Source: Choristoneura fumiferana (Eukaryota > Arthropoda > Insecta > Lepidoptera > Tortricidae). From it: a stretch of DNA of 64,000 nt. Positions within the stretch are counted from its first letter, which is position 1, and every line of letters begins with the position of its first letter. The position numbers and the translations under genes are program-made. The notes beneath the pieces were generated by a model. That model was not told the DNA's origin. It did no database searches and worked only from the letters and a program-made list of their open reading frames with translations. Shown here piece by piece: positions 35,201-50,200 of this stretch. Location: assembly GCF_025370935.1 (NCBI RefSeq), contig NC_133473.1:22133608-22197607 (forward strand), given 5' to 3'.

Positions 35201-38200
35201 TCGTAGTAGCCCCGCTGCGGCCACCGGCCGCGGAGCCAATCTATTAGATGCGCACGCGCCGCGCAACCTTGCGCCGTTCGAATCTCTTATCCGACAATAT
35301 AGTTCCCAAGATACCACCGTACATCTATTCAGAACAACTGCTCTTTAACACTACCTACTCAATCGAAAATACAAACTGAGACATGGATGCACAGAAAAAC
35401 CAGAAAAAGAGACCAGCGCTGGGAATCGAACCCAGGTCCTCAGCAATCCGTGCTGCGTGCTATAACCCCTACACCACCGCTGGTCCAGCGGTTTTCTGTG
35501 CATCCATGTCTCAGTTTGTATTTTCGATATGGTTTCACGGGATACCCGTAAAAGTAACAAATTTGGAGTTGAAAATAAAAAATACAAAAAGACTCCAAAT
35601 AACCAATCATACTACCTACTCAAGTTATATAGGTAACATTTAATTTCAAATTTGTTTTTTAGGTGAGAAGTGAGGTAAATTATTCTCCGTTTCTACCAGA
35701 GATGTGACAGGATGTGTCGCGAGAAATCTGTTTTTCATGAACCAATAAACGCTGTATTTTCCTATGCTCGCATAGCACTGCTCTGGTGGAAACAGCTGAG
35801 TGGAGCGAGGTGAGGTAAATTAAGCGTTTCTGTTCATGAAAGCATGGCACATACCTTGCAACACAGCCTCGCACATCTTTGGTGGGCACGCAGCGCAGCC
35901 TACGATTCCATAACCTAACCAACAAAAAGCTGGAAAACCCCCGACATTGTCACTTCAAAGTTCAATATTTCAAAAACGGCTAAACCGATTTCGATAGAAC
36001 ATGGCTAAGAACCATCGCTAGAAAAACTACTTTGGAATAAAAAAACTGCATTCCAATCAGTTCACCCGTTTAAGAGCTACGGTTCCACAGACAGACACAC
36101 ATAGCGGTCAAACTTATGACACATTTGCAGGTGGTAGGACCTTGTGCAAAGTCCGCCCGGATTGCTACCACCATCTTGCTCGCTAATCCTGCCGTGAAGC
36201 AGCAGTGCTTGCACTGTTGTGTTTCGGCGTGGAGAGTAAGACAGCCGGTGAAATTACTGGCACTTGAGGTATACCATCTTAGGCCTCTAGGTTGGCAACG
36301 CATCTGCAATACCCCTGGTGTTGCAGATGTTTATGGGCGGTGGTGATCTCTTACCATCAGGAGACCCACTCGCTCGTTTGCCATCCAGTCGAATAAAAAA
36401 AAAAAAAAACCCCTCTTTTTGCATCGGAGGTCAAAAAAGACAAAGAAAACAAAAAATTATAACACTAGCATTAGCATTATACCAACAGTATCATTAACCA
36501 TTGCATCTCCGTCAGGCCTTCCTCGGGCGGGCGGCCCGACGAGTGGTGCGGCGTGGCGGGTGCGCGTGCGCTGCGGGTGCGCGTGGGCAGCGCCGAGGCG
36601 CCCGCGGCCGCGCACGCGCGCCGCCTCTCGCCGCCGCCGCCCGCGCGCCGCGCCTCCACCCCGCCGCCGCCGCACAACAACAAACGTGAGTGTGATATTG
36701 GGTGACTCAGGAGATGTAGCAGCAGCAGGACCAACCTTACACCCTTGTGTATGGAATAATTTTTAAGATTGTTTTTTTGGAATCTTTTTGTATTTTTTTA
36801 TTTCAATTCCAAATTTTTGTTACTTTTACGGTCATCCCGTAAAACCTATATCGAAAATACAAAAATACAATTAATTTGATTGCTTAATAACGATATATCT
36901 TGTCCGGGTGAGCGGTTAGTTCCGATGGAGTGCCGAAAAAGTTTCTCGATGAGGGCTACGGCATAGATGTCGCTAAATAAGAAACAACACAAGCTGAGAT
37001 ATGAGGTGCATAGGAGAAAATCGTGTCTGTATCGTTGTCCAGCGGTAGTGTAGCGGTATAGCACACGGCACGGAATGCCGAGGACTTGGGTTCGATTCCC
37101 AGCGCTGGTCTTATTTTTCTGGTTTTTCTGTGCATCTATATTTCAGTTTGTATTTTTGAATATTTTTGAAATTTTCTCCCGACAGAGTTCAGCACTAGCT
37201 CAAAGCCGTAAAAAGTTTTTTGAGTGTCTTAAATGCGTAATATCGTATTATTTCAATTAAATCTTTGGAAATATAGCTCTATCGTTACTAGCGATTTAAA
37301 ATATCATGTTATTTTGTTACTAATAATTTATAATACATATAATCATGATTTCTATAGGTATTAATACTCTTTGGTCATGATCTGTCATGGCGACAAAACA
37401 TCGACAAAATATAAAGAGAACCGGAACTGACCAAGAACTGACGTTATCACTTTGCGTTATCATGGGTTTGCGCTAGTGTCGCCCCCTGCGCAGAGCTTTG
37501 CCTAATATTATATGCCCTTTTGATAATGGTTCGTTCGCCATCATATTCAAGTAAGTGAAGGTCACTCTACAATGAAAGGTGACCATTTACTTGGGTTTCA
37601 CATATTATATTGTTTTTGAGAAGTAAGAAAGAGTATTTCGAAATTAAATCCTTAAGGCGCGGCCACACCGCTGCTCAAAATACAGAGACGGTACGGAATC
37701 GGAACATTTCATGACACGCGTCACTGCGATTCTGCACCGTCAGCGTAGCAGCGCTGTGGATGGCATGCGATAAAATCGTGACGCTTACGACACGTGACAC
37801 GACACTGCGATTCCAAACCGTCTCCGTATTTTGGCAGCGCTGTGGGCGCTTTGTAAGTGTTCGTCATTATTGAAGCTAGACATAATAACTTTGTTTTAGA
37901 ACCCCTGAAGGGGTGAAACGGGGATTCAAAGTTTGTATAAATTGTGATTACTTATAGGTTGATGTTTAATTTAAAAAATTGCACCATCTGTCTAAAGCAA
38001 CGTCTGTCTGTCTGTACTTATCTGTATTTACAATTAATCCTTCGAGAACTCAAACAAAACACAAAAAAAAGGATTGTAGAAAGTAATCTAAACTGCAAAC
38101 TATGGGAACGAAGCGGGCTAAAGCTACATTTACTATACGCTTAATCTCTACGCGTTAAACAGCCTATGTTTTCTCCTCAGCGGTGACCGGTCCCGAAGAG

Positions 38201-41200
38201 CCAGTAGCGACCGAAGCAGTGGCGCTAAAGGCGGTGGGCGCAGTGTCGCCGCTCACGGCTGCGTCGGCGCCGGTGCGAGGCGCGCCCGCGCAAAGTAGCT
38301 ACGCGCTCGAGCGGCGCCCGCGTCACGACCATCACCACCGCCCGCCTGATCCGCCACCACCACAGGTTAGAATCTTATATCTAAATCATCATGTCAGCTG
38401 AAACAGGTCCACTGCTGGACATAGGCCTCCCCCATGGCTCTCCACTCAGACCGGTATTGTGCTTTCCGCATCCACCGCGATCCCGCAATCTTAACCAGGT
38501 CGTCGCTCCATCTTGTTGGAGGCCTACCGACAGCTCGTCTCCCGGTCCGCGGACGCCATTCGAGAACCTTCTGACCCCATTGGCCATCAGTCCTGCGAGC
38601 AATGTGCCCCGAAAGAGTGTTACGTCTCTCGATGAGAGCGAAACATAGATGTCGCTAGTGCTGCTGCTTAAGTAGCGTAGTAGAAAAAAGCAACCTGAGA
38701 TATGTGTGCAAAGGAGAAATTCGTGTCAGCAGTCTGTCCAGTGGTAGTGTAGTGTAGGGGTATGGGACGCAGCACGGAATGCTGAGGACCTGGGTTCGAT
38801 TCCCAGCGCTGGTCTCTTTTTCTGGTTTTTCTGTGCATCCATGTCTCAGTTTGTATTTTCGATATGGTTTTATGGGATGACCGTAAAAGTAACAAATTAG
38901 GAGTTGAAATAAAAATACAAAAAGACTCCAAATAACCAATCATAAAACCAAAGTGTTAAATATACTAGTGGTTGTTTGTGATATCTATTTAAAATTATAC
39001 TTAGATCTTAATACAATTATATAATTATCACTTTGTGTTTCTGGACAGATTCTTGTCAACAGAGGTTTTTTCCGAACCGGTGGTAGATTTTAACAAGCTT
39101 AATTATAATATCTGTGGGCACGGTAGTGCCCCCGCCAAGTCGAGCAAAACAAAAACAAAGGCACGGCCGTACGATACTTTTCTCGAAGCCATTCAGGCTA
39201 TTTTCAACATTTATTTATCCGTCATCTATCACATAGATCACACAGTACACCTACATGCAGTCGAGTCCATAATGTTGTGAGCAGAAATAGGGATGTTGAC
39301 ACCACCAATCAACTGACGTACTTTTTATGAGCTGTCAAAACACAATTCTCCCATAGAGTTTGAATGGAAATAGCAACTTATGACGTCATAAGTCGCTATT
39401 TGTTCGTCAACTCAATCAACTAACTATTTATTTGTTTTAAAGCAACAAAAACAATAGTTTTACAGTAAATTGAAAATTAATCTGGTTTTCAGGGCTAAAA
39501 TAAAGCGTTTTTTTACTGGAGTCGTGCCTTCGAAGTATTTTTTAATGGCGTCAACATCCCTATTTGATCAAAAATATCTGAACACGCTTCTACGCCGTTG
39601 CCGTTAACAATAGAGTCGTGTTCAGATATTTTTGATCAAAATTTTGCTCACACGTTTATGAACTCTACTGTACCTTACCTATATACTTGTCGAACTTTTA
39701 AGCTTCATTTTAAACAGTTAAATATTTCTTGACAACCACATCCGATCATACCCACATAAGGTCCGTAGGTAGGTACTTACTTGTCAAACAATTTTGAACA
39801 TCTCGGAACCGCTAAACCTGTTCAAGTGTGCGTGCTTTTAAGCTCACACGCACGCACACACAAACTTTCTCATTTGTGTTATTAAATATTACCTAATAGG
39901 ATTCTTGGTAAATGTTTCCATTAGCCATGAAGTTCATAACGACCCTGTTTTCCAAGTATACCGTGGGATTGAGTAATATTATCAGCAATAAGCAAGGAAC
40001 TGGAGGTATAATGGTCCTGCTTACAGCTAGTTCGTCCACTTGAACCAGTCCGAACCACTGTGCTCATTTAATTTCCCCATGTCATTACATTTCATGGCAC
40101 TTGCCTCATTATAGAATCCTACTTATATTTGCGAAAGTTTTTAAGACTGTTTGTGAAGCGATTTAGATGTAATTCGATGGACAGAGATAGTTTGAGTCCC
40201 GGGGAAGGACATGGGATAGATTATATCCCGGAACATTGCATAGTTCCCGCGAGATAGAGATATAGTTATTTGTGTCACAAGGGAGCAAAATGGTGTATTT
40301 ATGGCGAGGGCGTACATTGAATCCAGAATGTTGCGAAGGATTCTGCAATAGAATCCTGAGCGTAGCGAGGGATTCTAAAGTAGAATCCTGAGCGTAATGA
40401 GGGATTCAAGTGTTAACGCCCAAGATGAAAATAACTTTGCTCCCGAGTGGCCCATACAACTTTTCACACCGAGCATTAAGAAACTTGAAAAAAAAATCTA
40501 AATATTATTATAGAACAACCAGCATAGAAAATGGCGTGGCTTTACAATTATCAACTTAAAAAAATGGCATTTGCAATAAAACACCCCTGAAAAAGCCTTG
40601 AAGAGAAAAGTTGCACTTTGCTCCCTCTCGTCAGGGAGGAAAACTTACTTTTCTGAAGGAGAGGTGTGAAAAATGTTCATAATCGGTATAAGTAACAGAA
40701 TAAGATATTTCCAAAAAAAAAACCTAACTTGATTTTCTCCTCATAATGTTACAGTAGCTAACCGCAGTAGCGTAACCTGCGGTTTTCTCTATCAAGCGCT
40801 CGTTTGCTTTGATTGATCTACTCGTTACGTGTGGTTGTACCTCCATGTGGAAATTAGTTGTTGTTTGTTTGCGTGCAATGTAAATGGCGTTTAAATGGGT
40901 GTAAACCTCAGGTCGTTACTGTTATGTAGCATCCAAAGGAAACTGGATCATTTGATGATGTGGATTGTGGAGTATAAGTTATGACATACATTTTATTAAC
41001 GTCCAGTTAAGTTTAACGTAAATTACCATTAGCGTATTAGGTTATGTGGTGTTGGTAATTTGAAACAATTAGTACAAAACTTGTATCTGGTGTGATTAGG
41101 AAGCACTTTAGAGTTACCTTAACTGCCTTAATCCGTTGCCATTCATCTCGTTTATCATGCTAATTAGTCTGCGCAGACGCCTCGTAATAATTACCACAAT

Positions 41201-44200
41201 TATACCTACGTAACAGGGAAAGTGTTGCCAGTAAAAAAATAAACAAGCATTGTCTCCCGCGAATCCCACGATCTCTTGATAGGGAAAAGCGTAATCGGTG
41301 GGAAGCATTAAAAATTGTGAAGTAAAAGCGAAAGTTCGCGACAATGGCCGCCATCTTGGATGTGATGACGGAGATTGTGGGGATGTGGGTGTCGTACGTA
41401 ACATTCATCTGACGCCTAACTCTAATGGTATGGCTGATCATTTGGATTTGAGACGAATATCTGTATTATGTATGTCTGATTATTCTACGATAGCAAAAAC
41501 TGAACGATTTCAGGCAATTATAATATGAGACAATGAAATGGAAATGCATATTGGCAGTAAGTTTGATGACTCTTGTAAACCGTCCCTAACTTTGTACGTA
41601 TGTACCTACCTACAGATCTTTACAAATTTAATCATTGTTAACAATAACAAAAACACTGAACTGGAGACTGATTACGTTTTAAATTACGAAAATATCCGCT
41701 TTAGTTTATCGTTTGAATCTTGTTCTATTTCCATATTTATCTGTTTTTGCGATGACCTGTCCTGGCTATGCAATATATGAATGAATGAAAAAAAAACTTC
41801 CACGGGTCGGAAAACCCTCTGTTGAGAAGAACTCGGACAGAAATTCAACGAGGTATATTTTAGAACAGATGTACAGTGTTATTTAATGTAATGACATATA
41901 TCACAAGTTTTTAACACAACTAGGTATGTACATGTTTAACACAGTAAATTCGCTATTTGAAGTAAAGGATCTCCAAAGCGGATCGGAATTATTTCCAAAC
42001 ATCCCTGTCCATGTCCAGCTGAATTTGTGCTTATAAAGGTTCATTTTCATTAGTTGATAAGTAGGTCGATATATAGGATGCATGCAGGGACTCCTAGCTT
42101 GCGGGATAACGACTAATAAAAATCATTGATAAATACATCGGTCGATATACAGCATGGGTGTTCCTCACATGCTGCCTTTCGACCAAAGATGTTTATCGAT
42201 TGCTTGCAGCACGCGTAAACAATAGTACATTGTGTCTTAAGGGCGGTAAATAAGGAACTACGAACGAGATTCTATTAGAAGCCCGAAGTCGAAGACTGAG
42301 TGCTTTAATGAGTCGATGTTCGTAATTCTAGTACCGCCCGTGCGACATACAATGTTTTTCATCACATTTGCGAGTAAAATAGTTTATTCTTAAGACAAAA
42401 TATTATTTTTGCCTCATTGCCGATACCTTAGGCTGCGTTCTAGAGCAGCGCCAGCATCCTCCCCTGCTGTTGCGCGCCCGAGCTGCGGGGGGGAGGGGGG
42501 TGCGCGTGCAGCAGCGCCGCGTGGAGCAGCAGGGCGCGCAGCAGTATCATTAGGGGCAATGACTCATTTACCGACCTTGGGCTTCATGACAAGAAAATTT
42601 GTACGTGCAACGACTCATTTACCGACCACCGGGTTTCAGACAAGCACTTTAAGGTCAAGGGTTTTATTTGGGGGGTTGCAACCAAGGTAGCCTGGATGTA
42701 ACGACAATGTTTACGAGCAAGTGTGATGAAAAAATCTATCCAGTATCCAGCATTCGTTTTCCAATTACCTATTAAAACGGTTCCCGCATGCGTGTCTATG
42801 GTATACTACAAACAAAAATCTCCCGCAACCTCACATGCGGGCCCTGACGATCAATGAAAATGAGCCTAGAGCTAGTTTAAGAACAAAACTTGTTAATTAC
42901 AATGCGTGAGACGTCCGACATCTTAGTATTTCCCTGGTTCATTCTTTTCCAGAATGGAGTTCGCGAATGCAACAGCAGTTCAGATGAGAACAGGTCTTCG
43001 GGGCACGCCTCCATGTCGGACAGCGGAGGCGCCGGGGAGGCGGGCCGCGAGGAACCTAAGCGGACGCGGCAGCCGCCGCACGTGCGGGCCAAGCACAGGG
43101 CGCATAACAAAGTAACTCTAAACCGCAATGTAATACAACTTGCACGATTTTTCTTGCAGGTCTAAATTGGCCTTAATGTAGTCAACAGTTAAGATTATTT
43201 CTGATAAAAGCTGACCAGGCCACTCTTCATGCTCCCATGTGGACAGTGAGTCCGCATGTATGAGGTACGCTGTGGTTTTTAGACTCTTGGATACTTCGTT
43301 ATATTGTGTTTAAAGTATTTTTCAGATTTAGGGGCTGTTTCACCACCCATTGAATAATTTTATTTGACGGATAAGTGTGATGCCATCCCGTCTATTCGAA
43401 CAAAACAAACAGAGATGGCATCACATTTATCCGTCAGATAAATTTAATCAGTGGATGGTGAAACAGGGGGTTAAAGTATGCTATAATGTTTTTCCTAGTT
43501 ACAGTCACCCTGGCCAGGAGGCGGAGGGCTGGAGGACATCAGGTCAGCGATCAAGCAGCTGACGCTGCGCTCGCGGGACAGCAGCAGCACCGCCACCAGT
43601 GGCGCCTCTAGCGGCGGCGGTGGCAGCAACAATGGAGCCCCAGGTAACCAAGATTTCACAAGCCATTTTATATCTTCTATAAATTAACTGATTACATGCG
43701 GTAAGGTGGCGCTTTAGGACGTCCCTGTAACGCAAGAACAGAGAGTTAGGAAGATCTCGCGAAACAGAGACTGGAGTGGCGCAGCTCTGTAAATAAGATT
43801 GATGTAAATTTTGAGGCTCATCGCTCGGAACACCTGGATGCCAAACGTCTAATTATGAAGACCCGCCCGAGACCTTCCCATACTACTTATACATATAATA
43901 ATAGTGGTCAATTACATTGCGCGCCCTGTAATAGGACCTTTAAGACTAAGTTTGGCTTTGCCAGCCGTATTAGGGCACATATCAAACAAGCCTAAAGGTT
44001 CGCCTTTGGCGGACACGATATGGAGGACATCATCATCATCAAATTAACTGGACACGTGAATATGATGCTTTACCTACTTTGCTCAATTTTTGATTAAACA
44101 TCTGTTAACTTAATAGGTCCTTTTGCTACCACGCTTCCGCTTAATTTCGTGTAAACTATTCAAATTAAAACCAAATGCTATACAACTTAGACATCACCTA

Positions 44201-47200
44201 AGTCACGCAACTAACTTCGCGCTACTAAAGTAGCTACAAGAGTGAAGATGATCATTCGAGCGTCGTAAATTCGCAATGCTACGAGTAAGCTAAAGCTTTT
44301 AGAGCTATAAAGCTTTTAAAGCTATAGCTCTCGAAATTACTTTCATGGCGTATTTTTTTTTTTTTTTTTTATTCGACTGGATGGCAAACGAGCAAGTGGG
44401 TCTCCTGATGGTAAGAGATCACCACCGCCCATAGACAACTGCAACACCAGGGTATTGCAGATGCGTTGCCAACCTAGAGGCCTAAGATGGAATACCTCAA
44501 GTGCCAGTTATTTCACCGGCTGTCTTACTCTCCACGCCGAAACACAACAGTGCAAGCAAGCACTGCTGCTTCACGGCAGGATTAGCGAGCAAGATGGTGG
44601 TAGCAATCCGGGCGGACCTTGCACAAGGTCCTACCACCTGCAAAAGCATGCAATAGCATGGTATGGCGTAAACCAGCGTAAACTTTTTAATTTCAGACAA
44701 CGGTAGCGCCGCAGAAGCTCGCAGACGTCGGGCGCCGCTGGTCCGGCAGCCGTCTTTGGACACCGTTTGCACCAATGTCACCAGCGCTGATGAGTTCGTT
44801 TGGGTCGACTCGCATAACAGGTTTGCTGTTATCCTCTTTGTCGAACGCCAGTAAATTATAGAGCAGGGTTTTTATCGCTGTTACTGTATGTATAGGGGTG
44901 CTCCTGACACTTGGTGGCCTCAATAAAAGATTCTATGCCGGTTGAACGTGTATTGTAAAACAGGACCGTCAACACAGGTATTCAGTAGCCAACTGGTTCC
45001 CGCCGCGTCTCGTACACAGACCGGCACGAGCGACGCGATGCTACGTCAGCTCACATATCGTAGTGCAGCTGCACTGGAAAAAAAAATTAGCTGACGTTGC
45101 ACTGTGTGCCTACAACAGCTTTCTCAGCTTTGTCCAGTCCAAGATGACTTGAGCTGTTCCACTAGATGTCAGTTTCCTCCTGTTTGGTTAATTCTTTTCG
45201 TGTTCTTTTACTTCGGTACTTGGATTATACTTTTATTTCATTTATTGTTTACCAGGCTAGTGGAACTCCGCTGTGTACCATGGACGGCCAGCGAAATAGG
45301 TCGAGCTTTGCAGACTGGTCGCTGCCGGGAGCTAGCACCGCGGTTAGCGCCCGACACTCCACCAAGACTCGCCTACCTTCTCCAAAGGTAAAGGTTTTTC
45401 TGTAGTAAGGTTGTCGTCTTAAATAGTTTCAGTGGGTGGCATGTCACAAATACAGCAAAATCGAAATCAAAACATTTATTCTGTAAGTAAGCCGCAAAGG
45501 GGTCTACATGTCATTTTCTATACTACAGCGCTTTCGGAAAGACCATCATAGTGAGGAAGAATGTTTCAAACTGTATTGATCAAGGTATAACCAGCAGTTA
45601 AAAGACATCCAAATATGTTTCAGAGCTTTGGTTCGAATATCTCGAGAAGCCCAACGACTATCGCAGAACTTCGGGTTCTGCTCTAAACATGAAGTTGCTG
45701 GAGCTTTCAGGATTGTTCTCAGCACGCCCCTGGCTGATGCTTGCATCAAGGTAATTTCTTCTTAAATCCAATTCTATATTACCCTATCAAAAAGACACTA
45801 ATTTGAAAAAGAAAATTTAAAAAAAATCGTGGTTGCCTAGTGCTTTCACCTATATATGGCCTCTCAAGCAGAGGACTGTAGGTTCAAATCCAGGCTCGCA
45901 CCTCTGAGTTTTTTGAAATTCGTGTACGAAATTACATTTGAAATTTACCACGAGCTTTAGGGTGAAGGAAAACATCGTGAGGAAACCTGCACAAACACTT
46001 AAATTGCGAAGCAATTCAATCAATGATATGTGTGAAGTTCTTAATCCACACTGGGTCCCCGTGGATACTTCGGTTCAAGCCCTCTCATTATGAGAGGAGG
46101 CTTGTGTCCAGCAAGGGGATGCATAAAGGCTGGGATGATGATAATTAAACTGCCCAGAAGATACACAAAAGATGCCTGTGGAACGAAGTGTATACGTAAA
46201 GACCCATGGAGTCCTACTCGACTAAAATTTGAGCGAATTTTTGTTCATTGGTCAACGCCTATTAACTCCACAAACCTACCACTGGCTTGCTCTGTCTGCC
46301 TGTCAGGGCTGCCAACGCGCAGCAACGATGTACGCGACGTCGGGCAGCGCGGCGCGGCGGCTCGGCTCGGCGGCGCGCGCGCGCACCAGCCTCGCGCCCG
46401 GACGCTTCCAGCGGTGGATGCTTGACGTACGCGTCGCTTCTTTTGTGCACGAGTAAGTTGACATAGACTCTTAACTTACACTTTAATATCCCCACGACCA
46501 GATTATGCTTAGGTATCCTAACGGTCATCGTTCTGCACAGCTCTTAGCAGCCACAACAAATCTCCCAAGGGCGGATCCACCATAGTGGGCACACTTTCAC
46601 GGTCTATTGAAAACAATAGGCTCGATCCTTTGGCTTTGCGGAGAGATGTGGCGTCTCTCTGCATATTATACCGTATCTATCATGGGGAGTGTTCTGACGA
46701 ACTGTTCGAATTGCTTCCTGCGGCTAACTTCCACTGCCGCACTTCGAGGAACCGTCTGTCTTTCCATCCTCGCCATCTTGATGATTGGCAGTCTAGTACC
46801 GTGCGTTTTAAGCGAAACTTCTTTCCTCGCACCGCACGACAAAGATCTGAAATCAGTTTACTGCGGCAACATTCCACCAATTTCTAAAAGGGTCGGCAAC
46901 GCACCTGTGATTCCCCTCGTGTTGCGGGTGTCCATGGGCGACGGTGATCGTTCTTCATCAGGTGACCCGTCTGCTCGTTTGCCCCCTCTTATATAAAAAA
47001 AATGATAAAAAGAAAATAATCAAATTTAAAAGTCGTTCATGAGTCATGCATGTTTGTTCATAAGGGAGTTTGTACCTACTCTGACTCCTACATGCTAGAG
47101 GGCTGTAATCACCTTTGACTCGAGTGATATTTTATGAATAAGTGCTGGTTATGACTTTGTTTGGACTACGTTACTCTAAAGGTTATCATTGTTATTTGTC

Positions 47201-50200
47201 TTCTCTTGGTTGAAAAATAAGCCAACCAAACTATTAGGCTGCGACCCTGCTTAGCATTGTTGATATCTATTGCAACCATCGCCACTTAGTCATCAAATAA
47301 TAGGTGAACTACTGCGATGGATCTCTAGGTAGCGCTGGTGACGTCATTCATGTTCCAAATCACGATATCGAATTCCTAAGCTCGAACGCATAAATACCTA
47401 CTAAATACATTGTTTCAACCATGTCTCAACTCACTCTTGGAACTTTGTGGTCCCCAGCTATAAAATCTGCTTGGAGAAAAGTCACTCTATTGTGACCTCT
47501 CCCTGCATTTTCGTCTTCTAGTTACGAGTTACGACCTAAGCTAACTTTAATATGTTCTTATTTACAAAAATTTTATGCTAAATCCTCTTCGCAGATACGC
47601 AGCAATTTACCTCTGTGCGGGCATAGAAACGCTTCTTGAGGAGATAGCCCTCATAGCAGGCAGCAGTGCGGCAACCGGACCCGTCACGCCCGCCGTCGTC
47701 GACCACGCCGTCGCAAACTGCGCCGACCTGTGGGGTCTGCTGCAACCGTACAGTCATCTCAACGCAGGCAGGGTAGCTTCAGGTACTTCTATGTCTTCTT
47801 TCCTGTTTACTGTCTGGGGCGTAGGATTTGAACAACTTTCAAATAATTGATTGAATCAGGCGTTACTTTGCGGAGGTCCATATCAATAAACTGAAACAAT
47901 TACTTTTCTCATACGAGACCTTATGACGCCAGAGTCACTGGTGGCATGGTGAACGGTTGTGTTGCTCTGAAGATGAGTAATGGTGATAGATGGGTTTGTG
48001 TGATTTGTATATGTTCTTATAATGTGGAGGTGGAGGACATTTCTTGCATAAGCTACTTTATCATAAGGTCGCGGGTTTGCAAAGTAATTGTTTCAGTTCA
48101 ACTTTCTTTCGTTGACATCGGTCCTGAAAAGAGACAAATTTTTTCCCACTCCTTTTCCAACACACCCTCTTGCTCTAACAAATACGCTAAGTTGTACAGT
48201 CAGCAGCAGAAGTAGATGAGCAGTAGTGGTGCTCAACATGATTTACACACTTTATTATTACCTTGGCAGTAGAGTCGTGTGTAGATCAATTTGAGCACCG
48301 AAACTCATTCACTTCTGCCGCTGATTGTACGTACTCGTATATTGACCGAGTTATCGACCAATGAAACAAGCTTAAATTCGCGAAAAATCTCGCTAAAACT
48401 TTTTGCCGTAAGTCTGCAAGTTGATGTTTCCAGGAGCGCTGTCCCTCTCTCGGTGGGAGTCCGTCAGCTCCATGGGTTCCGGGTCGTCGTCGAGCGCGTC
48501 GCGGCCGGAGCACAGGCAGCTGGGGCTTAGTCATGACTCCGGTATCACCACTAATGGCTCTGGTAGGTTTAAAGTTTTTTAAATTGAACCAGCTTAAGTA
48601 GCCCATGGCTTCATTTCCATGGAAAAATAATATGCTAGCAAGGGGATCTCTTTGATCAAGGCAGAGCGAGATCATCTACAATCACCGCTTCCGTGCCTCT
48701 CAAAAGGCACCATTATAATTTTGCACTGGAAACTACTGGCAGTAGAATTGGTGAAAACGATTGTGATTCCAAATGAGTTAGACCATAAGGCCTCTGGTTA
48801 AAGCCGCGGGTTCACGGTGGGATGCAGGCCGCTTCCAACCGACGCTACTGGCGCTCTATAAGGGACACCTATATCCAACCGTAGACGTCCTACGGCTGAT
48901 ATGATAATGATGATTATGACTTATTCCAGGCGGGTCTGGCACGTCAGCGGGGTCCAACGGCAGCTCGACGGGGTCGGGCGCGTCGGGCGCGTCGGTGCTG
49001 CTGACGACGTGCGCGGGCTCGGCCGCCGAGCTGCGCGCCGTGCTGCGCCGCGTGGCCCCAAGACACGCGCCGCTAGCGCCCTCGGCTGAACGCGCGCTAT
49101 ACTACTTCATGCGGTGCTCACAGGTGGGTCGTCTAAGGATTATCGGTTAAGGGTCTATCGACCGGGTTATCGAATTATGAGTTTTAATAGTGTGTACGCC
49201 TGAAAAGGTAAGGGTTTAGTGAGACTTAATCATAAGAGTGCAATTATTGAACACCTATGTACTGTATACCTGAATTATTCACAGTAAATTGAAAAAAAAT
49301 TGAAATAGTCTTTATAATTAGGTTCGGTGCGAGTAGCCGGTGATAGCAGTTGTGCCCGCGGTGGCTGCTTGAATAAGTCCAGTGTAATAAGACCTCCGTG
49401 CAACCGTGTTTGTGCTTATCGCTGGTGTCTATCGCCGCTGGTCGCGTGTATTGAAGCGTCCAATGACTGAGACCTCTGCCTTATGGACTTAACCCGTGCG
49501 GCCGGTGTCTCGCACGATTGGTTTTTGCGGGCGAGGCCAGCGTGTTTAACGCCGGAACCAACCCACCAATTTACTTTTTATTAATTTTAATGCTTAAAAT
49601 AATAAATACCTGTGAATAGTTAATACGGGCTTTGCAACACATTCGCATTTCTACTCCAGTAGCAGCGGATGCTTAATTAACTTGATTTAAGTATAGTTTG
49701 TCGCCATCGTCGCTATAAATATGAATGTGCGCCGCTCGCCGCCCGCTTCCCCATCGCTGCCGCCGCCGGAGTCCGAGTCGGCGAACGTCAAACCCCGTCG
49801 AGGCACCGCAAAACCGAGCACCAGTGCTGCGAGCTCGTCGACAAATGAACTATCGAAATTTCGAGATGACATTAAAAAAATGCTTCATTCTTGGAAAAAT
49901 GAACAAGAAAACAATTTTAAACATATTCTCTCGGAACAAAATGTTCATATGTCTAAACTGACTGCGGACCTAGCGGAGTTAAAGACTCAAAACTCAGCAA
50001 TTCATAAGACGAACCAGGAAATTGAAAAATGCTTGGCTTTCGTAAACCAGCAATATGAAGACATGAAGCTGCAAATAGTGATACTCCAAAAAGAGAAGAG
50101 GGAATATTTAAATACTATTCAAGACCTTGAAAAAAAGATTACTGATATCCAGCAAAGCTCACGTAGTGCCGCAATAGAAATACGTAACGTACCAGCGAAT

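Noticed and set aside
36116..36346. 76-codon ORF repeated in several places
   Set aside because: Part of retroelement family A; not a gene.
36419..36766. Long overlapping frames on both strands around exon 2
   Set aside because: Only the frame in phase with exons 1 and 3 is supported; the others come from high GC.
46585..46996. 100-129 codon ORFs as host genes
   Set aside because: Overlapping frames of one frameshifted LINE C-terminus with a poly(A) tail.
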